Shown in pieces: positions 1 to 8,123 of a stretch of DNA of 20,530 bases. The notes below the pieces were generated by a model. It searched no databases, was not told where the DNA came from, and saw only the letters and a list, made by a program, of their open reading frames with translations. The position numbers and the translations under genes are program-made. Every line of letters begins with the position of its first letter. Position 1 is the stretch's first letter. Source of the DNA: Chitinophagaceae bacterium (GTDB lineage: Bacteria; Bacteroidota; Bacteroidia; Chitinophagales; Chitinophagaceae); NCBI GenBank assembly GCA_947489175.1, contig CANLED010000008.1:1-20530 (forward strand). Direction: 5' to 3'.

Positions 1-330
1 GTGCACACTTCCTATTTCTTCAATGATCCTGAAACTATTGATGCACTCGCCGTAAAACCCAAATGGGATGATATAAAAAAATCTTTTTTAAGCGAATGGA
101 TAAAATCACTTGAAAATGAAAATGATTGGAATGCAGCTACAATTGAAGATTCATTTAAAAAAACAACTGCAGAAAAAAACATCAAAGCAGGAGACATACA
201 ATTCCCTTTACGCATCATGCTTGTAGGAGGAAAATTTGGTCCGCCCGTTTTTGAAATCGCAGCCATCATCGGAAAAGAAGCAACCCTCAGAAGAATAGAA
301 AAAGGAATATCCCTCATAGAAAAAGCTTAA
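1..330 (+). CDS. gltX: Glutamate--tRNA ligase, C-terminal fragment (cut by window edge)
   Basis: Class I aminoacyl-tRNA synthetase that charges tRNA-Glu with glutamate in the cytoplasm. Only the last 109 residues are present. They are the C-terminal anticodon-binding helical domain: the stretch at residues 67-104, with FPLRIMLVGGKFGPPVFEI and then GKEATLRRIEKGI, matches the conserved end of bacterial GltX, where a LR..ltG...gPplfe block is followed by a GKe..l.Rl motif. The frame is open from the first base, so the GTG at position 1 is almost certainly an internal valine codon and the gene continues to the left. The next gene starts 10 bp after the stop, which suggests co-transcription. The identification rests on the C-terminal motif only; the HIGH and KMSKS motifs lie outside the window. 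Confidence 0.85.
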   Translation: MHTSYFFNDPETIDALAVKPKWDDIKKSFLSEWIKSLENENDWNAATIEDSFKKTTAEKNIKAGDIQFPLRIMLVGGKFGPPVFEIAAIIGKEATLRRIEKGISLIEKA

Positions 331-340
331 CAAAAAAACC

Positions 341-763
341 ATGAGTAATTCATCTTACAAAAGACCCATCAGGGTTTTAATTGCGAAAGTTGGACTTGAT
401 GGACATGATCGAGGTGCAAAAGTAATTGCAACTTCATTGAGAGATGCAGGAATGGAGGTTATTTACACAGGGCTCAGACAAACCCCTGAAATGGTTGTAA
501 ATGCTGCACTACAAGAAGATGTTGATGCAATTGGTGTGAGTATTTTGTCGGGAGCACACATGACGGTATTCCCAAAAATCATTGCCTTGATGAAAGAAAA
601 AAAAATGACAGATGTTTTACTTACGGGTGGCGGAATTATTCCTGAAAAAGACAGCATCATCTTGCAGGAAATGGGTGTGGGAAATCTATTTCCACCAGGC
701 ACCACTTCAACTGAAATTGCAACATACATTAGGGATTGGGTAGCAACAAACAGAACATTTTAA
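341..763 (+). CDS. Stand-alone cobalamin (B12)-binding domain protein, methylmalonyl-CoA mutase small-subunit type
   Basis: A 140-residue protein made only of the B12-binding Rossmann domain found at the C-terminus of acyl-CoA mutases. The DxHxxG motif, whose histidine is the lower axial ligand to cobalt, is DGHDRG at residues 20-25. The other nucleotide-loop signatures are SILSG (67-71) and TGGG (95-98). Length and motifs resemble the small subunits of two-part mutases such as isobutyryl-CoA mutase (about 135 residues), which need a separate catalytic TIM-barrel subunit; none is encoded in this window. The gene lies 10 bp after gltX and 10 bp before an enoyl-CoA hydratase gene, so a role in acyl-CoA metabolism is likely but inferred. 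The domain call is firm; the partner and substrate are unknown. Confidence 0.85.
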   Translation: MSNSSYKRPIRVLIAKVGLDGHDRGAKVIATSLRDAGMEVIYTGLRQTPEMVVNAALQEDVDAIGVSILSGAHMTVFPKIIALMKEKKMTDVLLTGGGIIPEKDSIILQEMGVGNLFPPGTTSTEIATYIRDWVATNRTF

Positions 764-773
764 ATAAAATATC

Positions 774-1550
774 ATGACTGAAAATCCTGTTATTCTCTTA
801 ACTGTTGAGGATGAAATTTTGTACATCACCATCAACAGGCCACAAAAACTCAATGCCTTGAATGATGAAGTTCTTAAGGAAATTGAAAATGCGGTTGATG
901 AATTAAACTCAAATGATGCAATCAGGGGAGCCATCATCACCGGACAAGGAGAAAAGGCATTTGTTGCAGGAGCTGATATTGGCGCATTTTTAGAAGCACC
1001 CAAAGAAAGTGGGAAAGAGTTAGCACAAAAAGGACAAGAAGTGTTTTTCAAAATAGAGCAAAGCAAAAAACCAATCATAGCTGCTGTTAATGGCTATGCA
1101 TTGGGAGGAGGGTGTGAATTGGCATTATGTTGCCATTTTAGGTTAGCATCAGCAAATGCTAAGTTTGGACAACCAGAAATCAATTTGGGCATTATTCCCG
1201 GATATGGAGGCACACAACGTTTGCCACAATTGATTGGTAAAGGAAGGGCCATGGAGATGATGATGACAGCAGAAAACATTGATGCAGCGGAAGCTTTTAG
1301 AATAGGCTTGGTTAATAGTGTGTGTTCGGAAGAGGCGCTTATGGATATGGCAAAACAAAAAATGTTAGTCATCATTCAAAAACCAAAATTTGCACTGGAG
1401 CAATTGATTAAAGCCGTGAATGGTAACATCAGTAAAAGCAATGGCTATGTCAACGAAGCAAACTGCTTTGGAGAAAGCTTTGCAAGTGAAGAAAAAACAG
1501 AAGGAGTAACGGCCTTTCTAGAAAAAAGAAAACCAATCTTCAATAAATAA
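774..1550 (+). CDS. Enoyl-CoA hydratase/isomerase (crotonase) family protein
   Basis: A 258-residue crotonase-fold enzyme, the usual length for a monofunctional enoyl-CoA hydratase, which adds water across the double bond of trans-2-enoyl-CoA in fatty-acid or branched-chain acyl-CoA degradation. The oxyanion-hole segments are AFVAGADIGAF (62-72) and GYALGGGCELAL (107-118). Both catalytic glutamates of the hydratase pair are present with the expected 20-residue spacing, E115 in GGGCEL and E135 in FGQPEI, followed by the diagnostic LGIIPGYGGTQRL. This supports hydratase activity rather than an isomerase that keeps only one of the acids. It is the third gene of a closely spaced set with gltX and a B12-domain gene. 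Chain-length preference cannot be read from the sequence. Confidence 0.9.
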   Translation: MTENPVILLTVEDEILYITINRPQKLNALNDEVLKEIENAVDELNSNDAIRGAIITGQGEKAFVAGADIGAFLEAPKESGKELAQKGQEVFFKIEQSKKPIIAAVNGYALGGGCELALCCHFRLASANAKFGQPEINLGIIPGYGGTQRLPQLIGKGRAMEMMMTAENIDAAEAFRIGLVNSVCSEEALMDMAKQKMLVIIQKPKFALEQLIKAVNGNISKSNGYVNEANCFGESFASEEKTEGVTAFLEKRKPIFNK

Positions 1551-1566
1551 TCATACAAACAACTGA

Positions 1567-1602
1567 TTGAATTTCACGTACACATCAGATTTATTAATTT
1601 TG
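1567..1602 (+). promoter_or_regulatory. Candidate Bacteroidota sigma-A promoter for fumC
   Basis: TAATTTTG at 1595-1602 fits the Bacteroidota -7 consensus TAnnTTTG exactly, 18 bp before the fumC ATG. A TTG at 1567-1569 could be the -33 element, but the 25-bp spacing is longer than the usual 19-21 bp. In AT-rich DNA a single -7 match is weak evidence. The implied leader would be very short. Confidence 0.3.
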
Positions 1603-1620
1603 TCATCTTAAAAATAATTC

Positions 1621-3021
1621 ATGGAATACAGGATCGAAAAAGACACAATGGGTGAAGTGAAAGTACCAATTGACGCAATCTACGGAGCACAAACACAACG
1701 CAGCATCGACAATTTCAAGATTGCACAAGACATCAATAAAATGCCAAAAGAAATCATACAGGCATTTGCATATCTTAAAAAAGCTGCCGCTATCACGAAT
1801 TTCGAAGCAGGCGTTTTGTCACAAGAAAAATCTGATCTAATTGGGGAAGTCTGTGACGAAATTCTCGAAGGAAAACTAAACAATGCATTTCCCCTTGTAG
1901 TATGGCAAACAGGAAGTGGCACGCAAAGCAACATGAATGTTAATGAAGTGGTTGCATACAGAGGGCATGTTAAACAAGGCGGAGCACTTACCGATAAAGA
2001 AAAATTTCTTCATCCAAATGATGATGTAAACAAATCACAATCATCAAACGATACGTTCCCAACGGCCATGCACATTGCAGCCTATAAGATGCTCGTGGAA
2101 GTAACACTGCCTGGCATCCAACAATTGCGTGATACACTTGCAGAAAAAAGCAAAGCTTACATGCATGTTGTTAAAATTGGACGTACCCATTTTATGGATG
2201 CAACGCCATTGACAGTTGGACAAGAATTCAGTGGGTATGTGTCACAACTTGACCATGGAATGAAAGCGATCAGGAACACCTTGACTCACCTTGCTGAGCT
2301 TGCACTTGGAGGCACCGCTGTTGGCACAGGAATCAACACGCCTGTAGGTTATTCAGAAAATGTGGCAGCACATATTGCATCTTTAACAGGATTACCTTTT
2401 ATAACTGCTGAAAATAAATTCGAATCGCTTGCAGCACACGATGCCATTGTAGAATCACACGGCGCCTTAAAAACAGTTGCAGTAAGCTTGATGAAAATAG
2501 CCAATGACATTCGGATGTTGTCTTCAGGTCCACGCAGCGGTATTGGTGAGATTTATATCCCAGACAATGAACCAGGTTCTTCTATCATGCCCGGAAAAGT
2601 AAACCCTACTCAATGCGAAGCACTAACCATGATTGCAGCGCAGGTAATGGGGAATGATGTTGCCATTGGAATAGGAGGTGCTTCTGGACATTTTGAGCTC
2701 AATGTATTTAAACCCATGATGATTTATAATTTCTTGCACAGTGCCAGGTTAATTGGCGACGGTTGCGTGAGCTTCAACGAAAAATGTGCAGTAGGTATAG
2801 AACCTTTGTATAATAACATCGATAAACACCTAAATAACTCATTGATGCTTGTAACATCCCTGAACACCAAGATAGGATACTACAAAGCGGCAGAGATAGC
2901 CCAAAAAGCGCACAAAGAAGGTACTACACTCAAACAGATGGCTGTAAAACTTGGATACGTTACTGAGGCTGAATTTGACGCCTGGGTAATCCCATCAGAC
3001 ATGGTTGGAAATATCAACTAG
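1621..3021 (+). CDS. fumC: Fumarate hydratase, class II
   Basis: Iron-independent fumarase of the TCA cycle, interconverting fumarate and L-malate as a cytoplasmic homotetramer. The 466-residue length is typical. Family landmarks appear in order: TGSGTQSNMN near residue 99, SSNDTFPTAMH near 140, the catalytic-histidine block GRTHFMDATPLT with H190, and the superfamily signature GSSIMPGKVNP at 319-329 carrying the catalytic serine loop. Where most family members read THLQDATP, this protein has THFMDATP. The ATG at 1621 gives the normal N-terminus (YRIEKDTMGEVKVP). The gene sits 70 bp after the enoyl-CoA hydratase gene with its own candidate promoter, and runs tail-to-tail against the next gene. 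Adenylosuccinate lyase and argininosuccinate lyase were excluded by the N-terminal and THxxDATP motifs. Confidence 0.96.
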   Translation: MEYRIEKDTMGEVKVPIDAIYGAQTQRSIDNFKIAQDINKMPKEIIQAFAYLKKAAAITNFEAGVLSQEKSDLIGEVCDEILEGKLNNAFPLVVWQTGSGTQSNMNVNEVVAYRGHVKQGGALTDKEKFLHPNDDVNKSQSSNDTFPTAMHIAAYKMLVEVTLPGIQQLRDTLAEKSKAYMHVVKIGRTHFMDATPLTVGQEFSGYVSQLDHGMKAIRNTLTHLAELALGGTAVGTGINTPVGYSENVAAHIASLTGLPFITAENKFESLAAHDAIVESHGALKTVAVSLMKIANDIRMLSSGPRSGIGEIYIPDNEPGSSIMPGKVNPTQCEALTMIAAQVMGNDVAIGIGGASGHFELNVFKPMMIYNFLHSARLIGDGCVSFNEKCAVGIEPLYNNIDKHLNNSLMLVTSLNTKIGYYKAAEIAQKAHKEGTTLKQMAVKLGYVTEAEFDAWVIPSDMVGNIN

Positions 3022-3050
3022 TCATCGCCTTAAACATAATCAGCAATTGA

Positions 3051-3082
3051 CTTTGGGTAACAATATTAATTCTTATCCAAGG
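3051..3082. terminator. Possible hairpin between convergent fumC and nucleotidyltransferase genes
   Basis: CTTTGGGTAA (3051-3060) can pair with TTATCCAAGG (3073-3082) to form a 10-bp stem with two G-T pairs and a 12-base loop. It lies between the converging genes and overlaps the stop of the leftward one, where a shared terminator would be expected. Neither side has a strong T-run, so intrinsic termination is uncertain. Confidence 0.3.
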
Positions 3083-4065
3083 TCAATTTCTGTATTATCA
3101 CCAATATTTAAAGTACGCGTTTCCCCTTTTATTTCTGTGTCACAACCTATTAATGAGTCGTGCAACACAACATCATACAACTTTGTAAAAGAACCTACAA
3201 TGGAATCTTTTACAATAGAGTATTGAATGATCGATTTTTCTCCGATTGAAACATTTGGACCAATAATCGCATTTTTTATCGCACAACCTGCTGCAATGCT
3301 TACAGGAGGAATAATGATGGTATTTTCAAAAACATGGTCTTCACTAATATTACCGCCCCACTTTTTCAATAAAGTTGAATTGCTTTCAAGCAATGTATCT
3401 TTTTTACCACAGTCGAACCAATTGGACACCTTAAATGCTTTAAACTTCGTTCCTTTTGATACCATACAGTCGAGTGCAGTTGTCAAGTTCAGTTCCTCAA
3501 ACCCGCCAGAACCTCCATCTACAATGGATTGCAAGCAGTCAAACATCAACTTTGTTTCAGATATCTTATAAATGCCGACCAATGCATTATTTGATTTTGG
3601 AATCTGTGGTTTTTCTATGAGCCTCGTAACATTATGTTCTTCGTCTGTTTCAGCAACACCAAAATCGCGCGGATCATCTACCCTCTTCACACCCAAGGCA
3701 CATCCATCGATTGCTAAAAATTCTTCTATATTATATTCACAAATGGTGTCTCCTAAAACAATCACGATTTCATCATTGTTAACCATCTCTTTGCACAAAA
3801 AAACGGCATGTCCTAATCCTCTTCTTTCATTTTGTTGGATGATGGTGATGTTGAGGTTAGGATAATGAGCTCGGGCATAATCTTGAATTTTATCTCCCAA
3901 GTATCCTACCACCAAAATAAATTCATTTACACCTGCCGCTACAAGCTGATCGATGATGATGCTCAAAATAGTTTTGCCTGCAAGGGGTATCAAGGCTTTG
4001 GGTTGTGTATAAGTATGTGGCCTCAACTTGGTGCCAGCACCTGCCACGGGAATGATTGCTTTCAT
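3073..4065 (-). CDS. Sugar-phosphate nucleotidyltransferase with C-terminal left-handed beta-helix repeats
   Basis: A 330-residue cytoplasmic enzyme of the NTP-transferase family, which activates a sugar 1-phosphate as an NDP-sugar for surface polysaccharide or glycan synthesis. The N-terminal nucleotide-binding signature is GAGTKLRPHT (9-18) followed by QPKALIPLAGK (21-31). GLGHAV (83-88) and the metal-binding LGD (D106) belong to the same Rossmann-like domain. From about residue 245 the protein has hexapeptide-like repeats (IIPPVSIAAGCAIKNAIIG, then GPNVSIGEKSII and so on), a short left-handed beta-helix. The precise substrate (glucose-, mannose- or other 1-phosphate) cannot be assigned. 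It is transcribed leftward, convergent with fumC and 95 bp downstream of ald, so it may have its own promoter. The family is certain, the substrate is not. Confidence 0.88.
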   Translation of the reverse strand: MKAIIPVAGAGTKLRPHTYTQPKALIPLAGKTILSIIIDQLVAAGVNEFILVVGYLGDKIQDYARAHYPNLNITIIQQNERRGLGHAVFLCKEMVNNDEIVIVLGDTICEYNIEEFLAIDGCALGVKRVDDPRDFGVAETDEEHNVTRLIEKPQIPKSNNALVGIYKISETKLMFDCLQSIVDGGSGGFEELNLTTALDCMVSKGTKFKAFKVSNWFDCGKKDTLLESNSTLLKKWGGNISEDHVFENTIIIPPVSIAAGCAIKNAIIGPNVSIGEKSIIQYSIVKDSIVGSFTKLYDVVLHDSLIGCDTEIKGETRTLNIGDNTEIDLG

Positions 4066-4160
4066 GAAAAATCTTTTTTAACAGCTGTGAAAGTAGGAAA
4101 AAAGAAATAAAGCAATTTCTATATAGATAAAATAATTATAATATAACCTTGATTATGGCT

Positions 4161-5375
4161 TCAACGCTGACTGGCAATCAATAAATTGAGGTCAGTATAT
4201 TTTAAATTGAACCGTTCACTTAAATGAAAATTAGTAAGCGCACCTTTGAACAAATAGATTCCGTTCCTGATGTTAAATTGATGCCAAACCAATTTCTCCA
4301 AACCTCCTTCATCACCTATTTTCATCAACAAAGGCATCAGTACATTGCTTATAGCTTCAGAAGCAGTTCGAGCAAAACCTGATGGGATATTAGGGACACC
4401 GTAATGAATGACATCATATTTATTCACAACTGGATGTTCATGAGTAGTAACTTCTGAGGTTTCAAAACACCCTCCCCTGTCAATGCTTACATCCATGATA
4501 ACACTGCCTGGCCTCATCATAGAAACCATTTCTTCTGTTACCACCACAGGGGTTCTGCCACTGCTAGAAGACAAAGCACCTACGGCCACATCACATGTCT
4601 TGAGCTGTTTTGACAAAATCTTTGGTTCTATCACAGATGTCCACAACCTAACACCTATGTTGTTTTGAAGCCTTTTGAGTTTGTAGATATTGTTATCGAA
4701 TATTTTAACACTGGCACCAACGGCCAACGCTGTTCTTGCTGCATATTCGCCTACAATACCTGCTCCAATTATGACTACTTTCGTAGGTGGTATTCCTGAA
4801 ATTCCGCCAAGCAGCATCCCCTTGCCACAGTTAGCACTGCTCAAATATTGTCCAGCAATCAGCATCACTGCAGTGCCAGCAATTTCACTCATGCTGCGAA
4901 CAATAGGGTTATGACCAGATTCATCTTTTAAATTTTCAAAGGAAAGAGCAGTAATTCGCTTCTCCATCATCTTCTCCAAGATATGCGTTTTCATAACAGG
5001 AAGGTGTATCGGAGAAATGATGGTTTGTCCAACTGTCAACAACGGCAACTCTTCATCTGAAACAGGAGCTGATTTTACGATCATATCATGCTGAAAAAGC
5101 TCCTTTTTATCATGCAATATTTGTGCACCGGCATTCACGTATTGCTCATCAGAAAAATGAGCTCCCTCCCCAGCCTTGTGTTCAACCGAAACACGGTGCC
5201 CATTTGAAACCAATACCCCTACTGCATCTGGCGATAATGCAATTCTATTTTCCTGAAATGCATTTTCCCTAGGGATGGCAATCGACAAAGATGAAGCCCT
5301 TGGTTTAACATCCAATGTTTCTTCCAACGTTTCATAATTAAACCCAGAACTAACAAAAGGTTTTTTTAAAGTCAT
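4161..5375 (-). CDS. ald: Alanine dehydrogenase
   Basis: NAD-dependent enzyme interconverting L-alanine with pyruvate plus ammonia. The 404 residues include an N-terminal extension of about 30 residues compared with the Bacillus/Mycobacterium enzymes (about 370), as in other Bacteroidota proteins of this family. The AlaDH/PNT N-terminal domain carries IPRENAFQENRIALSPD (34-50) and the substrate residues K101 (MIVKSAP) and H124 (SPIHLP). The NAD-binding domain starts with VVIIGAGIVGEYAA (200-213), a GxGxxG motif. The GGCFETSEVTTHEHPV stretch near residue 305 is typical of AlaDH rather than of the transhydrogenase alpha subunit. It follows tsaE on the same strand with a 21-bp gap, so the two are probably one transcript. 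The extended N-terminus is the only unusual point. Confidence 0.9.
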   Translation of the reverse strand: MTLKKPFVSSGFNYETLEETLDVKPRASSLSIAIPRENAFQENRIALSPDAVGVLVSNGHRVSVEHKAGEGAHFSDEQYVNAGAQILHDKKELFQHDMIVKSAPVSDEELPLLTVGQTIISPIHLPVMKTHILEKMMEKRITALSFENLKDESGHNPIVRSMSEIAGTAVMLIAGQYLSSANCGKGMLLGGISGIPPTKVVIIGAGIVGEYAARTALAVGASVKIFDNNIYKLKRLQNNIGVRLWTSVIEPKILSKQLKTCDVAVGALSSSSGRTPVVVTEEMVSMMRPGSVIMDVSIDRGGCFETSEVTTHEHPVVNKYDVIHYGVPNIPSGFARTASEAISNVLMPLLMKIGDEGGLEKLVWHQFNIRNGIYLFKGALTNFHLSERFNLKYTDLNLLIASQR

Positions 5376-5396
5376 TTTGATGTTTCAATTTATAAG

Positions 5397-5840
5397 TTAA
5401 CCATTTTTTACTGACTGCACACAAATCCGCCGCACGGTGTCTCCCTCAGTTGTCAATTGCACTAAAATAAATTCCTCAGGCAATACAGAAGGCACCTTTT
5501 GTGGCCACTCAACAAAACAAAGATGACCGCTGTACAAACACGCTTCTACACCCGCTTGTTGCGCTTCCTCCTCATCTTTAAGCCTATACAAATCAATATG
5601 GTAAACAGGCCATCCCTTACCATCCTCTTCAAACTGGTATTCATTGATGATTGAAAAAGTTGGACTTCCTACCACATCTTTAACGCCTAAATTTTTACAC
5701 ATGGCACTAATCAGTGTTGTTTTTCCGGCACCAAGATCACCTTCGAAAGTCATCACCTTGGATATGGAAGTAAACACTCGCAATGTTTTTGCCAAATCGA
5801 CAATTTCATCCAAAGAATATGTTCTATTCATTAATTCCAT
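5397..5840 (-). CDS. tsaE: tRNA threonylcarbamoyladenosine biosynthesis ATPase TsaE
   Basis: Essential small ATPase that works with TsaB and TsaD to place threonylcarbamoyl on A37 of ANN-decoding tRNAs. The 147 residues match the family size. The Walker A loop is GDLGAGKTT (34-42), followed by the conserved VGSPTFSIINEY (57-68), HIDLYRL (81-87) and EWP (111-113) motifs that define the YjeE/TsaE family. Two start codons are possible, M1 or M4, nine bases apart; the longer form is given. It heads the leftward tsaE-ald pair and is divergent from the copper ATPase gene. TsaB and TsaD are not in the window. Confidence 0.93.
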   Translation of the reverse strand: MELMNRTYSLDEIVDLAKTLRVFTSISKVMTFEGDLGAGKTTLISAMCKNLGVKDVVGSPTFSIINEYQFEEDGKGWPVYHIDLYRLKDEEEAQQAGVEACLYSGHLCFVEWPQKVPSVLPEEFILVQLTTEGDTVRRICVQSVKNG

Positions 5841-5983
5841 ACATACACGAAGATAATATCATTCGATGAGAGAATTGATACCCAAAAATCATTCTATTAA
5901 ATACTGATTATGAGTATCATTCATAAATGTTTTTTCACATTTTTCAAAAGTGATATTGGCCGCATAATTAGTAAATTCGTATT
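5841..5983. promoter_or_regulatory. Divergent tsaE/copA intergenic region with three ATCATTC direct repeats
   Basis: This 143-bp region must hold promoters for both tsaE (leftward) and the P-type ATPase gene (rightward). ATCATTC occurs three times in the same orientation, at 5858-5864, 5888-5894 and 5916-5922; the first and third are preceded by T. Start-to-start spacing is 30 and 28 bp, near three helical turns. I found no full TAnnTTTG promoter match. A regulatory role is inference from spacing alone. Confidence 0.3.
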
Positions 5984-8107
5984 ATGGAAACCATACAATT
6001 GAAAGTTGAAGGCATGACCTGTGCAAATTGTGCACTCACCATCAACAAATACCTCGAAAAAAAAGGCATGCAAAACATCAAGGTAAATCCTATTGATGGA
6101 GATGTTTCTTTTGAGATTGTTGAAGGGACCGATCAAGAACCGCTTATAAATGGCATCAACGACTTAGGATATGAAGTTGTGGCTCATGGACTCAAACAAA
6201 TAGAAAAAAAACGTTTTCTTTCTACACAGGTTGGGCGTTTCTTTTTTTGCCTTCCCTTTACGTTGGTTCTCATGCTACATATGTTAGAAAAATGGGTGCA
6301 CATTCATTGGTTGATGAACCCATGGATTCAACTCGCCATTTGCACACCAGTTTACATTGTAGGGATGTCTTTTTTTGGAAAAAGCGCGTATAAAAGCATC
6401 AGAAATGGCTTGCCAAACATGAATGTGCTGATTACCATTGGAGCCTCTGCCGCCTTTATTTATAGTTTGATTGGATCCATCATTGGTCAGGGACAAGAAT
6501 ACCTTTTTTATGAAACGGCTGCAACCATCATCACATTGGTATTTTTTGGCAACTACCTTGAAGATGCCTCGATACAATCCACCCAACGTGCATTAAAATC
6601 ATTGGTCAAATCACAAAAAGTGATGGCCAACATGATAGCATTTGATGAAAACCACCAAGAAGTAATATTACCCATCGAAAACACAGCTCTCAAGGTAGGC
6701 GATTTAATTCTCGTAAGAAGCGGGGAACAAGTTCCCATAGATTGTAAAATCTTATGGGGAGATGCCCATGTTAATGAAGCCCTCCTCACAGGAGAGAGTA
6801 TTCCTATCCATAAAATCCAAAAAGATAAATTGATAGGGGGAAGTGTAGTAGAATCTGGACAAATCAAAGCACAAGTAACTGCTACTGGAGATGATACTGT
6901 TTTATCAGGGATTCTAACCCTCGTAAAACAGGCCCAAGGAGAGAAACCACCTATACAATACCTTGCTGATAAAATTTCAGCAATTTTCGTTCCAGCTGTT
7001 TTGGGGATAGCCGTAATCACTTTTGTAGCAAACTATTTTCTACTTGATGGAAATGACTTATTTATTAGGTCGCTCATGCGCAGCATTGCTGTACTTGTAA
7101 TTGCATGCCCATGTGCCATGGGATTAGCAACGCCAGCTGCAATTGCGGTTGGATTGGGTAGAGCCGCCAGGTCTGGTATTTTATTTCGAAACGCAAAGAG
7201 TTTAGAAAATTTTCGCACCATCAAACAAGTAGTTTTTGATAAAACAGGAACCCTCACTACAGGCTCCTTTAAACTGGCTGAATACAAAGTGCTGGATATG
7301 GAAGAAGCTGAATGGCGAAACGCTGTTTTTTCACTCGAAAAATATTCAAATCATCCCATTGCACAATGTATTTCAGGAAGTTTTAAAACAAAAAATGAAA
7401 TTAAGTGGAACTCAATTGATGAGGTAAAGGGTATTGGCATGAAAGGGATTGACAAAGAAGGGAATATCTTTTGGGCAGGATCCTATAAAATTGCGAAAGA
7501 ACATACCACTGAAGAAAACCACAATGTTTATATCTTAAAAAATGATAAGCTCATAGGATGGATAGATGTAGCTGATGAAATCAGGCCCGAAGCCAAAGAG
7601 GTGATTACCTATTTGAAGAACAAAAACATCAGAACAATTTTATTGAGTGGAGACCGGCAGGAAAAATGCGAACATATAGCCACAATTTTAGGCATAGATG
7701 AGGTAATTGCAGAACAAAGTCCAGCCGAAAAACTCGTAAAAATCGCATCCCTCAACGAGCTTGTACCAACAGCTATGGTAGGAGACGGAATCAATGATGC
7801 ACCAGCCCTAGCGAAGGCCACCATTGGCATTTCATTGAGTGATGCTTCACAGCTAGCCATTCAAAGCGCACATGTTGTTTTAATGAGCCAAGGACTCAAA
7901 AAGCTACCATTAGCGTTAGGCTTGGGGAAAAACACATATATAACCATCAAGCAAAACCTTTTTTGGGCATTTTTCTACAATGTAATCGCCATTCCTATTG
8001 CTGCATTTGGATTCTTAACACCCACTTATGGTGCATTGGTGATGGGGTTAAGCGATGTGGTGTTGGCTATAAATTCTGTAAGGCTATTCTTCAAGAAAGT
8101 TATCTGA
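5984..8107 (+). CDS. copA: Copper-type heavy-metal-translocating P-type ATPase (P1B)
   Basis: A 707-residue inner-membrane pump that uses ATP to export soft metal, most likely Cu(I). A single N-terminal metal-binding domain carries GMTCANC (C13, C16). The core motifs are all present: TGES (269-272) in the actuator domain, the transmembrane metal site CPC (375-377), the phosphorylated aspartate in DKTGTLT (D419), HP (457-458) in the nucleotide domain, and GDGINDAPA (600-608). TM7 has NLFWAFFYN (658-666), typical of Cu(I) pumps. The last helix reads MGLSD (687-691) where classical CopA has MxxSS, a substitution I believe is common in Bacteroidota homologues. It lacks the histidine-rich or second metal domain of longer CopA forms. 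RecQ follows after 16 bp, probably in the same transcript. No ccoNOP genes are nearby, so an oxidase-assembly (CcoI) role is less likely but not excluded. Confidence 0.9.
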   Translation: METIQLKVEGMTCANCALTINKYLEKKGMQNIKVNPIDGDVSFEIVEGTDQEPLINGINDLGYEVVAHGLKQIEKKRFLSTQVGRFFFCLPFTLVLMLHMLEKWVHIHWLMNPWIQLAICTPVYIVGMSFFGKSAYKSIRNGLPNMNVLITIGASAAFIYSLIGSIIGQGQEYLFYETAATIITLVFFGNYLEDASIQSTQRALKSLVKSQKVMANMIAFDENHQEVILPIENTALKVGDLILVRSGEQVPIDCKILWGDAHVNEALLTGESIPIHKIQKDKLIGGSVVESGQIKAQVTATGDDTVLSGILTLVKQAQGEKPPIQYLADKISAIFVPAVLGIAVITFVANYFLLDGNDLFIRSLMRSIAVLVIACPCAMGLATPAAIAVGLGRAARSGILFRNAKSLENFRTIKQVVFDKTGTLTTGSFKLAEYKVLDMEEAEWRNAVFSLEKYSNHPIAQCISGSFKTKNEIKWNSIDEVKGIGMKGIDKEGNIFWAGSYKIAKEHTTEENHNVYILKNDKLIGWIDVADEIRPEAKEVITYLKNKNIRTILLSGDRQEKCEHIATILGIDEVIAEQSPAEKLVKIASLNELVPTAMVGDGINDAPALAKATIGISLSDASQLAIQSAHVVLMSQGLKKLPLALGLGKNTYITIKQNLFWAFFYNVIAIPIAAFGFLTPTYGALVMGLSDVVLAINSVRLFFKKVI

Positions 8108-8123
8108 TCACAAATCACAATAA

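Noticed and set aside
1..330. Complete 109-residue gene starting at the GTG at position 1
   Set aside because: The sequence is the C-terminus of GltX and the frame is open from the first base, so it is a truncated larger gene.
3005..4110. Chain of plus-strand open frames covering 3005-4110
   Set aside because: They are antisense shadows of the nucleotidyltransferase gene, whose minus-strand frame has clear family motifs end to end.
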